NCBI RefSeq assembly: GCF_001639745.1
Contig: NZ_LTAX01000009.1
Coordinates: 62,001 to 126,000, forward strand
DNA from: Marinomonas gallaica
Lineage (GTDB): Bacteria > Pseudomonadota > Gammaproteobacteria > Pseudomonadales > Marinomonadaceae
Direction of reading: 5' to 3'
DNA: 64,000 nucleotides
This document shows positions 9,615 to 19,067 of this stretch, piece by piece; positions within the stretch are counted from its first letter, which is position 1; each line of letters starts with the position of its first letter. Under the pieces are notes generated by a model. It searched no databases. It had not been told where the DNA came from and was given only the letters and a program-made list of their open reading frames with translations. The translations under genes and the position numbers were made by a program.

Positions 9615-10343
9615 ATGTCAGATAATGACTTTCGCCTCAAAGGGAGTGTTGTGACCACTGTTGTATTAGAGGTCAAAACACCCAATCTAGAGCAGATCAA
9701 ATTGGGGCTGAAGGAAAAGATTGCTCAAGTTCCTCAGTTTTTTAATCAAGCACCTCTTATTATCGACATCAATCAATGCTCTGAGCCTGTTTCATTGGAT
9801 CTTTTTCAAACACTTGTCGCGGGCTGTCGTGAATTGGGACTGGCTGTAATTGGCTGGAGGACGTCAGAAGGTGAGATTCCAAGCTGGCGCTTCGATTGCG
9901 AGTTGCCGTTATTGCCTAATGCAAACAGTCGACAGATTAATATTAAGAGTGAAACGCCTGCGCCTGCGAAAGATCCGCATGTGGTCATTAAAACGGTGGT
10001 TGAAGAGCGTGAGGTATCGCAGCCTACCAAGCTTATTACGAAGCCTGTTCGCTCGGGGCAGCAAGTGTATGCGCCAGGCGATTTAGTGGTCGTGTCTCAA
10101 GTGAGTGCTGGTGCGGAAGTGTTAGCAGAAGGCAATATTCATATTTATGGCGCCTTAAGAGGTCGCGCTTTGGCTGGAGTGAAAGGTGATACTTCGGCTC
10201 GTATTTTTTGTAAAAACATGGAAGCAGAGCTGGTCGCGATTGCAGGCAACTTTATGTTGAGCGACGCTCTGCAAAAAATCATTTGGAAAGACGCCGCGCA
10301 AGTGCTATTAGTGGATGAAGCATTAGAAATCGCCTCACTATAG
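9615..10343 (+). CDS. minC: Septum site-determining protein MinC
   Basis: Inhibitor of FtsZ polymerisation that, carried by MinD, blocks septation at the poles. The 242 residues show the two-domain layout: an N-terminal FtsZ-inhibiting domain (about 1-105), a charged linker, and a C-terminal right-handed beta-helix (about 140-242) with the family stretch VRSGQQVYAPGDLVV followed by GNIHIYGALRGRALAG. E. coli MinC has 231 residues. It is the first gene of minCDE in the usual order, with minD 45 bases downstream. Confidence 0.95.
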   Translation: MSDNDFRLKGSVVTTVVLEVKTPNLEQIKLGLKEKIAQVPQFFNQAPLIIDINQCSEPVSLDLFQTLVAGCRELGLAVIGWRTSEGEIPSWRFDCELPLLPNANSRQINIKSETPAPAKDPHVVIKTVVEEREVSQPTKLITKPVRSGQQVYAPGDLVVVSQVSAGAEVLAEGNIHIYGALRGRALAGVKGDTSARIFCKNMEAELVAIAGNFMLSDALQKIIWKDAAQVLLVDEALEIASL

Positions 10344-10388
10344 GTTATGGCAAAGGCTATCAGAATTTGTTTCTCGGGGGATATATAG

Positions 10389-11198
10389 TTGGCTAAAATT
10401 ATCGTCGTAACCTCAGGTAAAGGTGGGGTTGGTAAAACTACATCTAGCGCTGCAATCGGTACTGGATTGGCGCTGAAAGGACATAAAACGGTTATTATCG
10501 ACTTCGATGTGGGTCTACGTAATTTAGACCTTATTATGGGTTGTGAACGTCGAGTTGTGTACGATTTTGTGAATGTTATTAATAAAGAAGCAACACTTTC
10601 ACAAGCTTTGATTAAAGATAAGCGCACTAAGGATTTGTTTCTTCTTCCGGCATCACAAACACGTGATAAAGATGCATTGACAACTGAAGGTGTAGAGGCG
10701 GTTTTAAATGAGCTGTCTAAGGATTTTGAATACATTGTTTGTGATTCGCCTGCCGGTATAGAGAAAGGCGCACAAATGGCGTTGTATTTTGCAGATGTCG
10801 CAATAGTGACAACCAACCCTGAAGTCTCTTCAGTGCGCGACTCTGATCGCATTTTAGGTATTCTGCAGAGCAAGAGTCGCCGTGCCGAGCAAGGTTTGCC
10901 GCCCATTGAAGAGCATCTTCTAGTGACGCGCTATAACCCTGATCGCGTTTCAGAAGGTGAAATGTTAAGTGTTGCCGACGTTGAAGAGATTTTGGCAATT
11001 CCATTGTTGGGTGTTATTCCTGAGTCGGAAGCGGTGCTTAAGGCATCTAACCAAGGCACACCAGTTATTTTAGATGGTCAAGCTGAAGCGGGTCAGGCTT
11101 ATTCTGATGCGGTTGACCGTTTGCTGGGTGAAGAGCGTCCGTTGCGTTTTACGGATGTTCAAAAGAAAGGATTCTTTAAGCGTTTACTAGGAGGCTAG
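10389..11198 (+). CDS. minD: Septum site-determining protein MinD (membrane ATPase)
   Basis: ParA/MinD-family ATPase that recruits MinC to the membrane and oscillates with MinE. It has the deviant Walker A KGGVGKTT near residues 10-17, the switch region [10 protein letters not shown], and a C-terminal amphipathic membrane-targeting helix [11 protein letters not shown]. At 269 residues it matches E. coli MinD (270). The start is an uncommon TTG ([13 protein letters not shown]), chosen because the conserved N-terminus begins there and a strong GGGG ribosome site lies about 9 bases upstream. The stop is one base before the minE GTG. Confidence 0.95.
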   Translation: MAKIIVVTSGKGGVGKTTSSAAIGTGLALKGHKTVIIDFDVGLRNLDLIMGCERRVVYDFVNVINKEATLSQALIKDKRTKDLFLLPASQTRDKDALTTEGVEAVLNELSKDFEYIVCDSPAGIEKGAQMALYFADVAIVTTNPEVSSVRDSDRILGILQSKSRRAEQGLPPIEEHLLVTRYNPDRVSEGEMLSVADVEEILAIPLLGVIPESEAVLKASNQGTPVILDGQAEAGQAYSDAVDRLLGEERPLRFTDVQKKGFFKRLLGG

Positions 11199-11199
11199 C

Positions 11200-11460
11200 G
11201 TGGGGATTTTTGATTACTTTAAAAGTAAAAGCGAACCAAGCTCTGCGTCAGTAGCTAAGGATCGTTTGCAAATTATTGTGGCACATGAGCGTAGTCGTCG
11301 CACTCAGCCAGACTACTTGGAGCAGATGCAGCAAGAGATTATTGCTGTTATCCGTAAGTATGTGCAGGTTGATAATGAGCATGTCCAGATTCAGTTAGAA
11401 GATACGGACGATTGTTCAGTGTTGGAATTAAACGTTACTTTACCTGAAAAGAACGATTAA
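11200..11460 (+). CDS. minE: Cell division topological specificity factor MinE
   Basis: Small dimeric protein that stimulates MinD ATPase and drives the Min oscillation. The 86 residues (E. coli 88) start with the membrane-targeting segment MGIFDYF, followed by the MinD-binding helix ([13 protein letters not shown]) and the C-terminal topological-specificity domain. The start is GTG preceded by AGGAGG at 11190-11195, which falls at the very end of minD. A strong hairpin follows the stop. Confidence 0.95.
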   Translation: MGIFDYFKSKSEPSSASVAKDRLQIIVAHERSRRTQPDYLEQMQQEIIAVIRKYVQVDNEHVQIQLEDTDDCSVLELNVTLPEKND

Positions 11461-11473
11461 TCTTTCTTTTATT

Positions 11474-11506
11474 AAGTGACTGATGTCTCTGTGACATCAG
11501 TCACTT
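11474..11506 (+). terminator. Perfect 14-bp hairpin after minE
   Basis: AAGTGACTGATGTC and its exact reverse complement are separated by the 5-base loop TCTGT. There is no T-tract after the right arm, so it is not a standard intrinsic terminator. It could end minCDE transcription with a factor, or stabilise the mRNA 3' end. Confidence 0.5.
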
Positions 11507-11592
11507 AGAATACTGTTAGTTTTCATTCTCATTCATTTACCTCTTATCTAATCAAGTTGTATCATGTGACCATCCGAAAAAATGGTAGTGAT

Positions 11593-12774
11593 ATGAAACA
11601 TACGATCTCGTCTATTTTGTTGCTAGGTGCCTTGTCGGTATCTGGTTGCAGTCAAAAGTCTGAAGAGTTGGCGATTGAAACATCTTCTGCTGATTTGATC
11701 TCTGATTTGCCTGTGGCGCTGAATCACCCGAAGGCGCAGCTAGGCAGTCAATTATTTTTTGATGTGAATCTATCTAAGTACCGAAATCAGTCTTGCGCTA
11801 GTTGTCATGATATTGGTCGTGCTTTTGCTGACAGTCGCCAAACAGTGGATTTGGGGGCGGTTTCTTTAGGGAGTGATGACGTTTCTCATGGGGAGCGTAA
11901 TGCACCTACAGCGAGCTACGCAGCGCTGACACCTGCGTTTCATCGAATGAAAGACGGGGAGTTTCGTGGTGGTATGTTTATGGATGGCCGTGCTAACTCG
12001 CTTGCGCATCAGGCAGCAGGGCCTTTTGTGAACCCCATGGAAATGCAGATGGAAAATGAAGGTGCCGTCGTTGATAGGGTGCTTGAAAATCCTACGTATA
12101 AGTCATTATTTAAAAAGCTGTATGGCAATGATCTTTTTGAGCAAAAAGAACGGGCCTTTAGTGCGATCACGGATGCTATTGCTCATTTTGAGCAAACTGA
12201 GCTTTTTATGCCATTTGATTCAAAATATGATCGCGTCTTGCGGGGTGAGGCAGCATTCACCCAGGAAGAGGAGTTGGGGCGTACTTTATTCTTTTCTCAA
12301 CAGTTTACTAATTGTAATTCATGCCATCAGTTAAATGGCTCTCCTTTCAATAAGCGTGAAACCTTTACCAACTATGAATATCGAAATATTGGTGTACCAG
12401 CTAATTCAGCGTTGAATCTTCAGTCACTTGATGAAGGGTTATTTGATAATCCGCAGGTAAGTGACCCTAAGGAGCGTGGTAAGTTTAAAGTGCCTACTTT
12501 ACGTAATGTGGCGATTACTGGTCCCTATATGCACAATGGTGTATTCAAGGATCTTAAGACAGTCATTTTGTTTTACGACCACTATAACAACCCAATGAGA
12601 AAGGTGAATCCTGAAACTGGAGTGCCTTGGGCTGAGCCAGAGGTGTTTGAAAATATTGACCATAATACGTTGCAGATAGGGCCGCCGCTTGATGAGCGTC
12701 GTGTCGATGCGTTGGTGGCCTTTTTAAAGACGCTGACTGATAAACGATACGAGTACTTATTGGAAAGTAAATAA
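11593..12774 (+). CDS. Di-haem cytochrome c peroxidase family lipoprotein
   Basis: Periplasmic, probably membrane-anchored di-haem peroxidase of the CcpA/MauG superfamily. A lipoprotein signal ends in LSVSGC (lipid-bearing Cys19). The first haem motif is CASCH (Cys68-His72) and the second is CNSCH near residue 241. Downstream is YMHNGVFKDLKTVI, which supplies the usual methionine region near the second haem. I chose the ATG that gives a compact lipoprotein signal; a TTG 12 codons upstream would disrupt it. At 393 residues it is of normal length. The substrate could be hydrogen peroxide or an organic molecule; sequence alone does not separate CcpA from MauG-like oxidases. It appears to be a single-gene unit. 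Confidence 0.88.
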   Translation: MKHTISSILLLGALSVSGCSQKSEELAIETSSADLISDLPVALNHPKAQLGSQLFFDVNLSKYRNQSCASCHDIGRAFADSRQTVDLGAVSLGSDDVSHGERNAPTASYAALTPAFHRMKDGEFRGGMFMDGRANSLAHQAAGPFVNPMEMQMENEGAVVDRVLENPTYKSLFKKLYGNDLFEQKERAFSAITDAIAHFEQTELFMPFDSKYDRVLRGEAAFTQEEELGRTLFFSQQFTNCNSCHQLNGSPFNKRETFTNYEYRNIGVPANSALNLQSLDEGLFDNPQVSDPKERGKFKVPTLRNVAITGPYMHNGVFKDLKTVILFYDHYNNPMRKVNPETGVPWAEPEVFENIDHNTLQIGPPLDERRVDALVAFLKTLTDKRYEYLLESK

Positions 12775-12797
12775 TCCATTGTTTTGATGTTTTTAGC

Positions 12798-12835
12798 AGC
12801 CAGCCTCCACATTGTTTCCAAGTGGAATGCTGGCT
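12798..12835 (+). terminator. Candidate terminator after the di-haem peroxidase
   Basis: AGCCAGC pairs with GCTGGCT, with an inner TCCAC/GTGGA stem after a small bulge, followed by a T-rich TTGTTGTCTTTG tail. A moderate terminator between the peroxidase gene and the aldo/keto reductase gene. Confidence 0.5.
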
Positions 12836-12898
12836 TTGTTGTCTTTGATTTATTACATTCTTAAAGTTGATGTAAAACTTTTAAAGGAATGTATATAC

Positions 12899-13951
12899 AT
12901 GAAATACAGTAAGTTAGGTCGTACTGATATCGATGTGTCCCATGTTTGCCTTGGTACAATGACTTGGGGTAAACAAAATACTCAGCAAGATGCCGACCAG
13001 CAAATTGAGTTTGCCTTGGATCAAGGTATTAACTTTTGGGATACAGCGGAAATGTATGCCGTTCCCCCTACGCCTGATACCTATGGTAAGACCGAGTCTA
13101 TTATTGGTGATTGGTTTTCACGTCATGAATCGCGTCGTGATGAAGTTGTACTGGCGACTAAGATTGCTGGTAACGGTTTATCATGGGTGCGTGATGGTGG
13201 CGATGTAACTGGTGAAGCGATTGTGCAATCTGTTGATAATTCACTTGCTCGATTAAAAACAGATTATATCGATCTTTACCAAATTCACTGGCCAAATCGT
13301 ACCTCCCCGCATTTTGCAAAACATTGGCCTGGGCGCTTAAATTTTTCTGATGTTGATACTCAGCAGCAGTCTGCTGAGATGTTAGAGATACTGCAAGCGT
13401 TAGATGAGTGCGTTAAAGCGGGTAAGATTCGTCATTTTGGTCTTTCTAACGAAACCCCATGGGGGGTCAGCGAATACCTACGTTTAAGTGAAAAGCATAG
13501 TTTGCCTCGCGTGGCATCGATCCAAAATGAGTTCAGTTTGTTGCACGCGAAAGATTGGCCGTATCTGATTGAAGGCTGTGTTCGCGAAGATGTGGCGTAT
13601 TTGCCATGGTCGCCATTAGCTGCAGGAGCGTTGTCTGGTAAATACATTGATGGTGCGCGTCCGCAAGGTAGTCGTTGGAGTTATGCGCAGCGAAATGGCT
13701 TATTCAGGGATACAGAGGCGTCTAACCTGGCAATTAAAGCTTACAAAGATATTGCTGAGCGTAATGGTCTGACTGCCTCTCAGTTAGCGTTAGCGTGGGT
13801 AGATCAAGTGGATGGAGTAACCTCTACCATTATTGGTGCAACGACCATGGATCAGTTGAAAGAGGACATAAAGGCTTTTGAGGTTGCTTTGAGTGAGCAG
13901 GTGATATCGGAAGTGGCTGAGGTCTTTAAGCAGTATCCTGCTCCTTACTAG
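12899..13951 (+). CDS. tas: Tas-type aldo/keto reductase
   Basis: NADP(H)-dependent TIM-barrel oxidoreductase of the AKR superfamily, resembling E. coli Tas along its whole length: MKYSKLGRTDIDVS at the start, LGTMTWGKQN, GINFWDTAEMYAVPPTP, IHWPNR, FGLSNETPWGV and the C-terminal TSTIIGATTMDQLK. The catalytic Asp and Tyr lie in DTAEMY, and the Lys probably in ATKIAG. I chose the ATG with the conserved N-terminus and an AAAGGA ribosome site, giving 350 residues (E. coli 346); an upstream in-frame start would add 29 residues with no family counterpart. The physiological substrate is unknown. Confidence 0.88.
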   Translation: MKYSKLGRTDIDVSHVCLGTMTWGKQNTQQDADQQIEFALDQGINFWDTAEMYAVPPTPDTYGKTESIIGDWFSRHESRRDEVVLATKIAGNGLSWVRDGGDVTGEAIVQSVDNSLARLKTDYIDLYQIHWPNRTSPHFAKHWPGRLNFSDVDTQQQSAEMLEILQALDECVKAGKIRHFGLSNETPWGVSEYLRLSEKHSLPRVASIQNEFSLLHAKDWPYLIEGCVREDVAYLPWSPLAAGALSGKYIDGARPQGSRWSYAQRNGLFRDTEASNLAIKAYKDIAERNGLTASQLALAWVDQVDGVTSTIIGATTMDQLKEDIKAFEVALSEQVISEVAEVFKQYPAPY

Positions 13952-13992
13952 TAGGTATGAGTTACTGGATATATGATGTGAAATTTGAGCAT

Positions 13993-14021
13993 AAAAAAAC
14001 CCGGCATATGCCGGGTTTTTT
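13993..14021. terminator. Bidirectional terminator between tas and fusA
   Basis: A 16-base perfect palindrome, CCCGGCATATGCCGGG, is flanked by seven A on the left and six T on the right. It can terminate both convergent genes. Confidence 0.9.
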
Positions 14022-14039
14022 GTGTCTTAAAAAAAGGAA

Positions 14040-16130
14040 TTACTTCTCTTCTTTTTTAGCTTTCGCTTTTTCGATCACAGTTTCAGCAACGTTCGCAGGA
14101 CATGGAGCGTAATGAGCGAATTCCATAGAGAATTGGCCACGACCAGATGTCATTGTACGAAGAGAACCGATGTAGCCAAACATTTCAGACAGAGGTACGT
14201 CTGCTTTAATGCGTACGCCAGTTAGACCTGCTTCTTGGTCTTTGATCATGCCGCGGCGACGGTTAAGGTCACCGATTACATCACCAACGTGATCTTCTGG
14301 AGTGAACACGTCAACTTTCATGATTGGCTCAAGAAGTTGCGCGCCTGCTTTCGGGATAGATTGGCGGAATGCGCCTTTCGCTGCGATCTCGAATGCTACA
14401 GCAGATGAGTCTACTGCGTGGTAGCCACCGTCGAAAAGTTCAACTTCTACGTCAAGAACAGGGAAGCCCGCAAGGACACCTTGATCCATCATAGATTTGA
14501 AGCCTTTCTCAACTGCAGGCCAGAATTCTTTCGGTACGTTACCACCCACAACAGATGATGTGAATGTGAAGCCAGAGTTTGGCTCACCTGGTTTGATGCG
14601 GTAATCGATCTTACCGAACTGACCAGAACCACCAGACTGTTTCTTGTGCGTGTAGCTGTCTTCAACTTCACGAGTGATCGTTTCACGGTAGGCAACTTGA
14701 GGTTGACCAACGATTAGATCTACACCGTATGTACGCTTAAGAATGTCTACCTTAATGTCTAGGTGAAGCTCACCCATACCTTTAAGGATTGTTTCACCAG
14801 AGTCTTCGTCTGTTTCAACTTGGAAAGATGGATCTTCTGCAACCATTTTACCGATTGCGATACCCATTTTCTCGTTGCCGCCTTTATCTTTAGGCTGAAC
14901 AGCGATAGAGATTACTGGTTCAGGGAAAATCATCGCTTCAAGTGTACATTCATGTTTAGGATCACAAAGAGTGTGACCTGTTTGAACGTTCTTCATACCG
15001 ATGATGGCAATGATATCACCAGCTTGCGCTGAAGTGATCTCGTTACGATCGTCCGCTTGCATCTCAACCATGCGGCCAACGCGCTCAGTTTTACCTGTTG
15101 CAGAGTTAAGGATCGTGTCGCCTTTGTTTAGTTTACCTGAGTAAAGACGAACGAAGGTAAGAGCGCCGAAACGGTCGTCCATGATCTTAAACGCAAGTGC
15201 GCGTAAAGGTTCATCAACAGAAACAATAGCGTATTTGCCAGTTGATTCGCCAGTTTCTTTGTCAGTTAATTCTTGTGGGTCAACTTCCGTTGGTGAAGGA
15301 AGGTAATCTACTACTGCATCAAGAACGTTTTGCATGCCTTTGTTTTTAAACGCAGAACCACAGTACGTTGGGAAGAACGCAAGGTCGCGAGTACCTTTAC
15401 GGATACAGCGCTTGATTTCATCGATCGATGGAACGTCACCGTCTTCTAGGTAAGCCATCATTAGATCTTCGTCTTGCTCTAGAGCTGTCTCGATCAATGC
15501 TTCATGATATTCTTCAACTTTGTCTACCATATCAGCTGGAACATCAGTGATTTCGTAGTTCTCTGGAAGACCACTGTCGTCCCAGATGTAAGCTTTCTTA
15601 GTTAGAACGTCTACAACACCTGCGAATTCATCTTCTTCACCGATAGGAAGTGTCATAACAAGAGGGTTAGCAGCTAGAACGTTTTTAACTTGATCTACAA
15701 CGCGGTAGAAGTTAGCGCCTAGACGGTCTAGTTTGTTAACAAAGATTACACGAGCAACTTCAGACTCGTTAGCGTAGCGCCAGTTTGTTTCTGATTGTGG
15801 CTCAACACCACCAGAACCACAGAATACACCAATACCACCATCAAGTACTTTCAAAGAACGGTATACTTCAACTGTGAAGTCTACGTGTCCAGGAGTATCG
15901 ATAACGTTTAGGCGGTGGTTTTTCCACTCACAAGTAACAGCAGCAGACTGGATAGTAATACCGCGCTCTGCTTCTTGTTCCATGAAGTCTGTAGTTGATT
16001 CGCCGTCGTGAACTTCACCAGTCTTGTGGATTTTACCAGTAAGCTTAAGGATACGTTCTGTGGTGGTAGTTTTACCCGCGTCTACGTGGGCAAAGATACC
16101 GATGTTTCTGTAAAGTGATAAGTCAGCCAT
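14040..16130 (-). CDS. fusA: Elongation factor G, second-type (FusA2-like)
   Basis: Translational GTPase that drives ribosomal translocation or, for some paralogues, another ribosome step such as recycling. At 696 residues it has all five EF-G domains: G1 AHVDAGKT (14-21), G3 DTPGH (78-82), G4 VNKLD (131-135), and the conserved GMGELHLDI. The N-terminus, [20 protein letters not shown], and internal phrases such as [20 protein letters not shown] match the stand-alone FusA2 class of Vibrio and Pseudomonas rather than the E. coli str-operon FusA (which begins [23 protein letters not shown]). There is no rpsL, rpsG or tuf nearby, so this is not the str operon. I expect a second fusA elsewhere. 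The gene stands alone with a bidirectional terminator at its end. Confidence 0.9.
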   Translation of the reverse strand: MADLSLYRNIGIFAHVDAGKTTTTERILKLTGKIHKTGEVHDGESTTDFMEQEAERGITIQSAAVTCEWKNHRLNVIDTPGHVDFTVEVYRSLKVLDGGIGVFCGSGGVEPQSETNWRYANESEVARVIFVNKLDRLGANFYRVVDQVKNVLAANPLVMTLPIGEEDEFAGVVDVLTKKAYIWDDSGLPENYEITDVPADMVDKVEEYHEALIETALEQDEDLMMAYLEDGDVPSIDEIKRCIRKGTRDLAFFPTYCGSAFKNKGMQNVLDAVVDYLPSPTEVDPQELTDKETGESTGKYAIVSVDEPLRALAFKIMDDRFGALTFVRLYSGKLNKGDTILNSATGKTERVGRMVEMQADDRNEITSAQAGDIIAIIGMKNVQTGHTLCDPKHECTLEAMIFPEPVISIAVQPKDKGGNEKMGIAIGKMVAEDPSFQVETDEDSGETILKGMGELHLDIKVDILKRTYGVDLIVGQPQVAYRETITREVEDSYTHKKQSGGSGQFGKIDYRIKPGEPNSGFTFTSSVVGGNVPKEFWPAVEKGFKSMMDQGVLAGFPVLDVEVELFDGGYHAVDSSAVAFEIAAKGAFRQSIPKAGAQLLEPIMKVDVFTPEDHVGDVIGDLNRRRGMIKDQEAGLTGVRIKADVPLSEMFGYIGSLRTMTSGRGQFSMEFAHYAPCPANVAETVIEKAKAKKEEK

Positions 16131-16288
16131 TACATTACTCTAAAAAGTGTCGGATGAATTTTTCGCATAGTTAGTATACAAGACCTTTCAGCGAAGTAGT
16201 CAGGTATTCGCGCGTATTCTATTATACTTTGATAGCGCAATAAAAGAGGCATGCTGACTACCACCGATATTTATTTGATTATTTTGGT

Positions 16289-17464
16289 CTAATCACGCCT
16301 TAATCGATCAGATATAGCGATAGGATTAGGGTAGCTCAAGATTACTACATAGGTTGATAGGGCAAAGGTCAAAATCGCTGTAGCTTGAATGACATGACTG
16401 GCTTCTACACCTATTAAGCCTAGTGATGCGGCTAAATAAGCAATGAGTAGTGAGAATTCACTTACCTGTCCTAGGCGAAAGCCGACCTCCCAGCTAGTAG
16501 ATTTGTCTTCTTTTAAGCCTTTTAATAAAAAGCGAAAAACAACGGGCTTGATAATCATTGACAGCATCGCTAGAGCGAGCGCTGGCCAAATGACAAGTCC
16601 GAGTAGATCTAGGTTGAAACTCGCACCAATGGAAAAGAAGAAAAGGATAAGGAAGAAGTCTCTTAGTGGTTTTAAATTGGTGGCGATGTATTGGGAAATA
16701 GGCGAGGTGGCCAACGCAACACCGGCAACAAAAGCGCCCATTTCGGCGGATAAGCCAAGTAATTCGGCTGCGGTGGCCATTGATAAGCACCAGCCGATTG
16801 AGAGTAAAAAGATGTACTCATGAAAGCGGTCGAATCGTGTAATAAGGGGCAGTAATACGTATTTGACTAGTAAAAAAGCACCGCCAATTAAAGTAGGTAG
16901 GCCTATTATAGGTTTAAGGTATTGCATGTAGCTATTCGATGCATCTGAAGAGCTGCCTATGGCAACTAAAGCAAGCAAGGCTGCGATGGCGATAATGTCT
17001 TGCAGCAAAAGTAAGCCTACAACTAATTCACCGGTGTGTTTATGGTGCAATACCGTAGTAGGAAGTAATTTGATACAAACGATGGTGCTGGAAAACATCA
17101 TTGCAAGCCCGATGATGAGCGATTCCATTTGAGTGTATTGAAATACGATGGCTGTGAAATACCCAAAGGCGGCAAAAGTGATGGATGAAATGATAGCGAC
17201 CCAAGATGCTTTCTTAAGCATGTTAAAAAGGTGGCTCGGTTTCATATCAAGACCAAGTAAAAATAGTAGGAAGATGATGCCGATGTGAGACATACCTTCA
17301 AGCAATTTGGGGTGGTCCACTAGTTGAAGGGCGGAAGGGCCAAATAATGCACCGAGTGCAATGTAGGCCAGAATAAGAGGTTGCTTAGTATAAAGGGCAA
17401 TGGAGGCGACCACCGCGGCGCCCCCAAAGATGAGAAAGAAAGAGTGTACAATGTTCACATCCAT
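16289..17464 (-). CDS. Cation:proton antiporter, CPA2 family membrane domain
   Basis: Inner-membrane Na+(K+)/H+ exchanger domain (Pfam Na_H_Exchanger type), 391 residues with about 12 hydrophobic helices. Visible family features include the N-terminal helix ending in GALFGPSAL, IIFLLFLLGLDMKP, MFSSTIVCIKLLP, LLLLQDIIAIAAL with the acidic residue of the transport core, and GLSAEMGAFVAGVAL. Unlike KefB/KefC, no C-terminal TrkA-N nucleotide-binding domain follows; the protein ends shortly after the last helix. The transported ion cannot be told from sequence. It lies 21 bases downstream of the SH3-domain gene on the same strand, so the two are likely cotranscribed. Confidence 0.85.
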   Translation of the reverse strand: MDVNIVHSFFLIFGGAAVVASIALYTKQPLILAYIALGALFGPSALQLVDHPKLLEGMSHIGIIFLLFLLGLDMKPSHLFNMLKKASWVAIISSITFAAFGYFTAIVFQYTQMESLIIGLAMMFSSTIVCIKLLPTTVLHHKHTGELVVGLLLLQDIIAIAALLALVAIGSSSDASNSYMQYLKPIIGLPTLIGGAFLLVKYVLLPLITRFDRFHEYIFLLSIGWCLSMATAAELLGLSAEMGAFVAGVALATSPISQYIATNLKPLRDFFLILFFFSIGASFNLDLLGLVIWPALALAMLSMIIKPVVFRFLLKGLKEDKSTSWEVGFRLGQVSEFSLLIAYLAASLGLIGVEASHVIQATAILTFALSTYVVILSYPNPIAISDRLRRD

Positions 17465-17485
17465 GTTTTTCCCTCATGCAGTTGT

Positions 17486-18151
17486 CTACCAAGAGCTAGA
17501 TGATACCTTCTTTTTACGCGTCATTGGAAATAGTAAGCCTAAAATGCCACCGGCAATCAATGTCCCCGCACCGATTAGGAACCAGCGTTGTTCAATCGAA
17601 TTGCTAAGCTCTTCGTTTTGCATCGTAAGCGTGTCGACTTGTTGCTGCAGCGATTTGATCTTGTAATCAGACTCCTGATTGGCTGACACGATCTCTTTAG
17701 CTTGTTGCGCTAAGACGGACACATCCATCAGTTGCTGTTCAAGTGCTTGCTTTTGAGAGGTGAGTGATTCTACCGAGGAAATCAATTCGCTGTTTGTATC
17801 TTTGGTCTCTTGTAACACGTCCTGAGCGTCTACCTTTGCTTCTTTCGCTTGGGTGAGCTGATTTTGAAGATAAACAAGTTGGTCTCGGCTTACACGGTCT
17901 TCGCTGATGAAGTAATTTGGAAGCCAGCCTTCATTGCCATCAGGTGTGCGAACTTTTACGTAGTCATTACGACGTTGTAAGACGGTAAGAGGGGTGCCGC
18001 TCTTTATACCGCGTTCTGTGGCGCGAGTGTCATTGCTTAGTCCTTCGCGGATGGCAACGAATTGAATATCAGAAACATAAACCGTTTCTGCTTGCGCTGA
18101 AAGTATAACGCTAAAGGAAGCCGTTAATCCGAACAGTATTTGTTTTAGCAC
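17486..18151 (-). CDS. SH3-domain, coiled-coil, C-terminally anchored protein (YgiM-like)
   Basis: A 221-residue envelope protein. Order of parts: signal peptide (cleaved after about SAQA, residue 21), a bacterial SH3 domain with the YVSDIQFVAIREGLS...YVKVRTPDGNEGWLPNYFISE pattern (about 24-88), a long coiled coil (about 90-185), and a C-terminal transmembrane helix (WFLIGAGTLIAGGILGLLF) followed by a basic tail. This matches the family of SH3-plus-anchor proteins to which E. coli YgiM belongs. The coiled coil would hold the SH3 domain away from the inner membrane in the periplasm. Molecular function is unknown. Confidence 0.85.
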   Translation of the reverse strand: MLKQILFGLTASFSVILSAQAETVYVSDIQFVAIREGLSNDTRATERGIKSGTPLTVLQRRNDYVKVRTPDGNEGWLPNYFISEDRVSRDQLVYLQNQLTQAKEAKVDAQDVLQETKDTNSELISSVESLTSQKQALEQQLMDVSVLAQQAKEIVSANQESDYKIKSLQQQVDTLTMQNEELSNSIEQRWFLIGAGTLIAGGILGLLFPMTRKKKVSSSSW

Positions 18152-18266
18152 GTGAAGACCCTTTTACAATCAATTACTTGTAACGAGACAATAACGCTAC
18201 TAGCACTTAAGCGCAATATCTTGCGGGTCGACATAGCAAAGGTATTGCGTCAACAATGTGTAAAAC

Positions 18267-18297
18267 AAAAAAAGCGCAACCGAAGTTGCGCTTTTTT
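18267..18297. terminator. Terminator downstream of sodB
   Basis: AAAAAAAGCGCAAC, the tetraloop CGAA, then GTTGCGCTTTTTT. On the minus strand it directly follows sodB; the A and T tracts make it symmetrical. Confidence 0.9.
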
Positions 18298-18317
18298 AGA
18301 CTGGTCATACTGTGGGT

Positions 18318-18902
18318 TTATGCTGCAAAGTTAGCTGCTGCGAATTCCCAGTTTGCAAGTGCCCAGAAGCCTTTAAGGTAATCAGGGCGAACGTTGCGGT
18401 AGTCAATGTAGTAAGCGTGTTCCCAAAGGTCAACTGTAATCAAAGCAGTTTGACCAGCAGTCATTGGCGTACCAGCATTGCTAGTGTTAACGATTTCTAG
18501 TGAACCGTCAGCGTTTTTCACCAACCAAGTCCAGCTAGAGCCGAAGTTATTTACGGCTTTGTCGTTGAATGCTTCTTGGAACGCTGCGAAAGAGCCCCAT
18601 TTAGCATTGATTGCATCAGCTAGAGCGCCCGTAGGCTCGCCGCCGCCGTTTGGCGTTAGGCTATTCCAGAAGAAAGTATGGTTCCAGATTTGTGCCGCAT
18701 TGTTAAATACTGGGCCAGCTGGAGCTGAAGAGATGATCTCTTCTAGAGATTTGCCTTCGTACTCAGAACCAGGAACAAGACCATTTAGCTTAGTTACGTA
18801 AGTGTTGTGGTGTTTGCCATGGTGAAACTCAAGTGTCTCTTGGGACATATGTGGTTCAAGAGCATCTTTAGCGTAAGGTAGAGCTGGTAGTTCAAAAGCC
18901 AT
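18318..18902 (-). CDS. sodB: Superoxide dismutase, iron type
   Basis: Cytoplasmic Fe-superoxide dismutase converting superoxide to oxygen and hydrogen peroxide. 194 residues (E. coli SodB 193). Metal ligands are visible: His27 in LEFHHGKHH, His75 in QIWNHTFFW, and the Asp/His pair in [12 protein letters not shown]. The phrase [16 protein letters not shown] is characteristic of iron rather than manganese enzymes. I chose the ATG beginning [10 protein letters not shown], preceded by AAGGAGA; an upstream in-frame ATG would add 15 unrelated residues. Expression may be controlled at the palindrome noted just upstream. Confidence 0.96.
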   Translation of the reverse strand: MAFELPALPYAKDALEPHMSQETLEFHHGKHHNTYVTKLNGLVPGSEYEGKSLEEIISSAPAGPVFNNAAQIWNHTFFWNSLTPNGGGEPTGALADAINAKWGSFAAFQEAFNDKAVNNFGSSWTWLVKNADGSLEIVNTSNAGTPMTAGQTALITVDLWEHAYYIDYRNVRPDYLKGFWALANWEFAAANFAA

Positions 18903-18983
18903 TTCTTTTCTCCTTGCTTTATTGTAATGAAAAGTGCTTGTGATCAAGCAGTTAATGGTGCTTATATAGTAGCATCGAACATT

Positions 18984-18998
18984 TGAATATTATATTCA
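18984..18998. promoter_or_regulatory. 7-1-7 palindrome over the probable sodB -35 region
   Basis: TGAATAT-T-ATATTCA is a perfect inverted repeat about 85 bases upstream of the sodB start codon. On the sodB strand a -10-like TATAAG/TACTAT lies at 18961-18972, so the palindrome would cover the -35 element. Its geometry is like a Fur-type 7-1-7 site, but each half differs from TGATAAT at two positions. The regulator is inferred, not shown. Confidence 0.4.
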
Positions 18999-19067
18999 TT
19001 CTGTTTGTATGGTTATTTATTCCCAAAGTTTTCATAGTTGTACAAAGATTGACGGCTGACCATAGTT

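Noticed and set aside
10145..10906. A 253-codon open frame on the minus strand across minC and minD
   Set aside because: It is fully antisense to two well-identified genes, has a composition typical of a reverse-frame shadow, and shows no ribosome site or recognisable domain.
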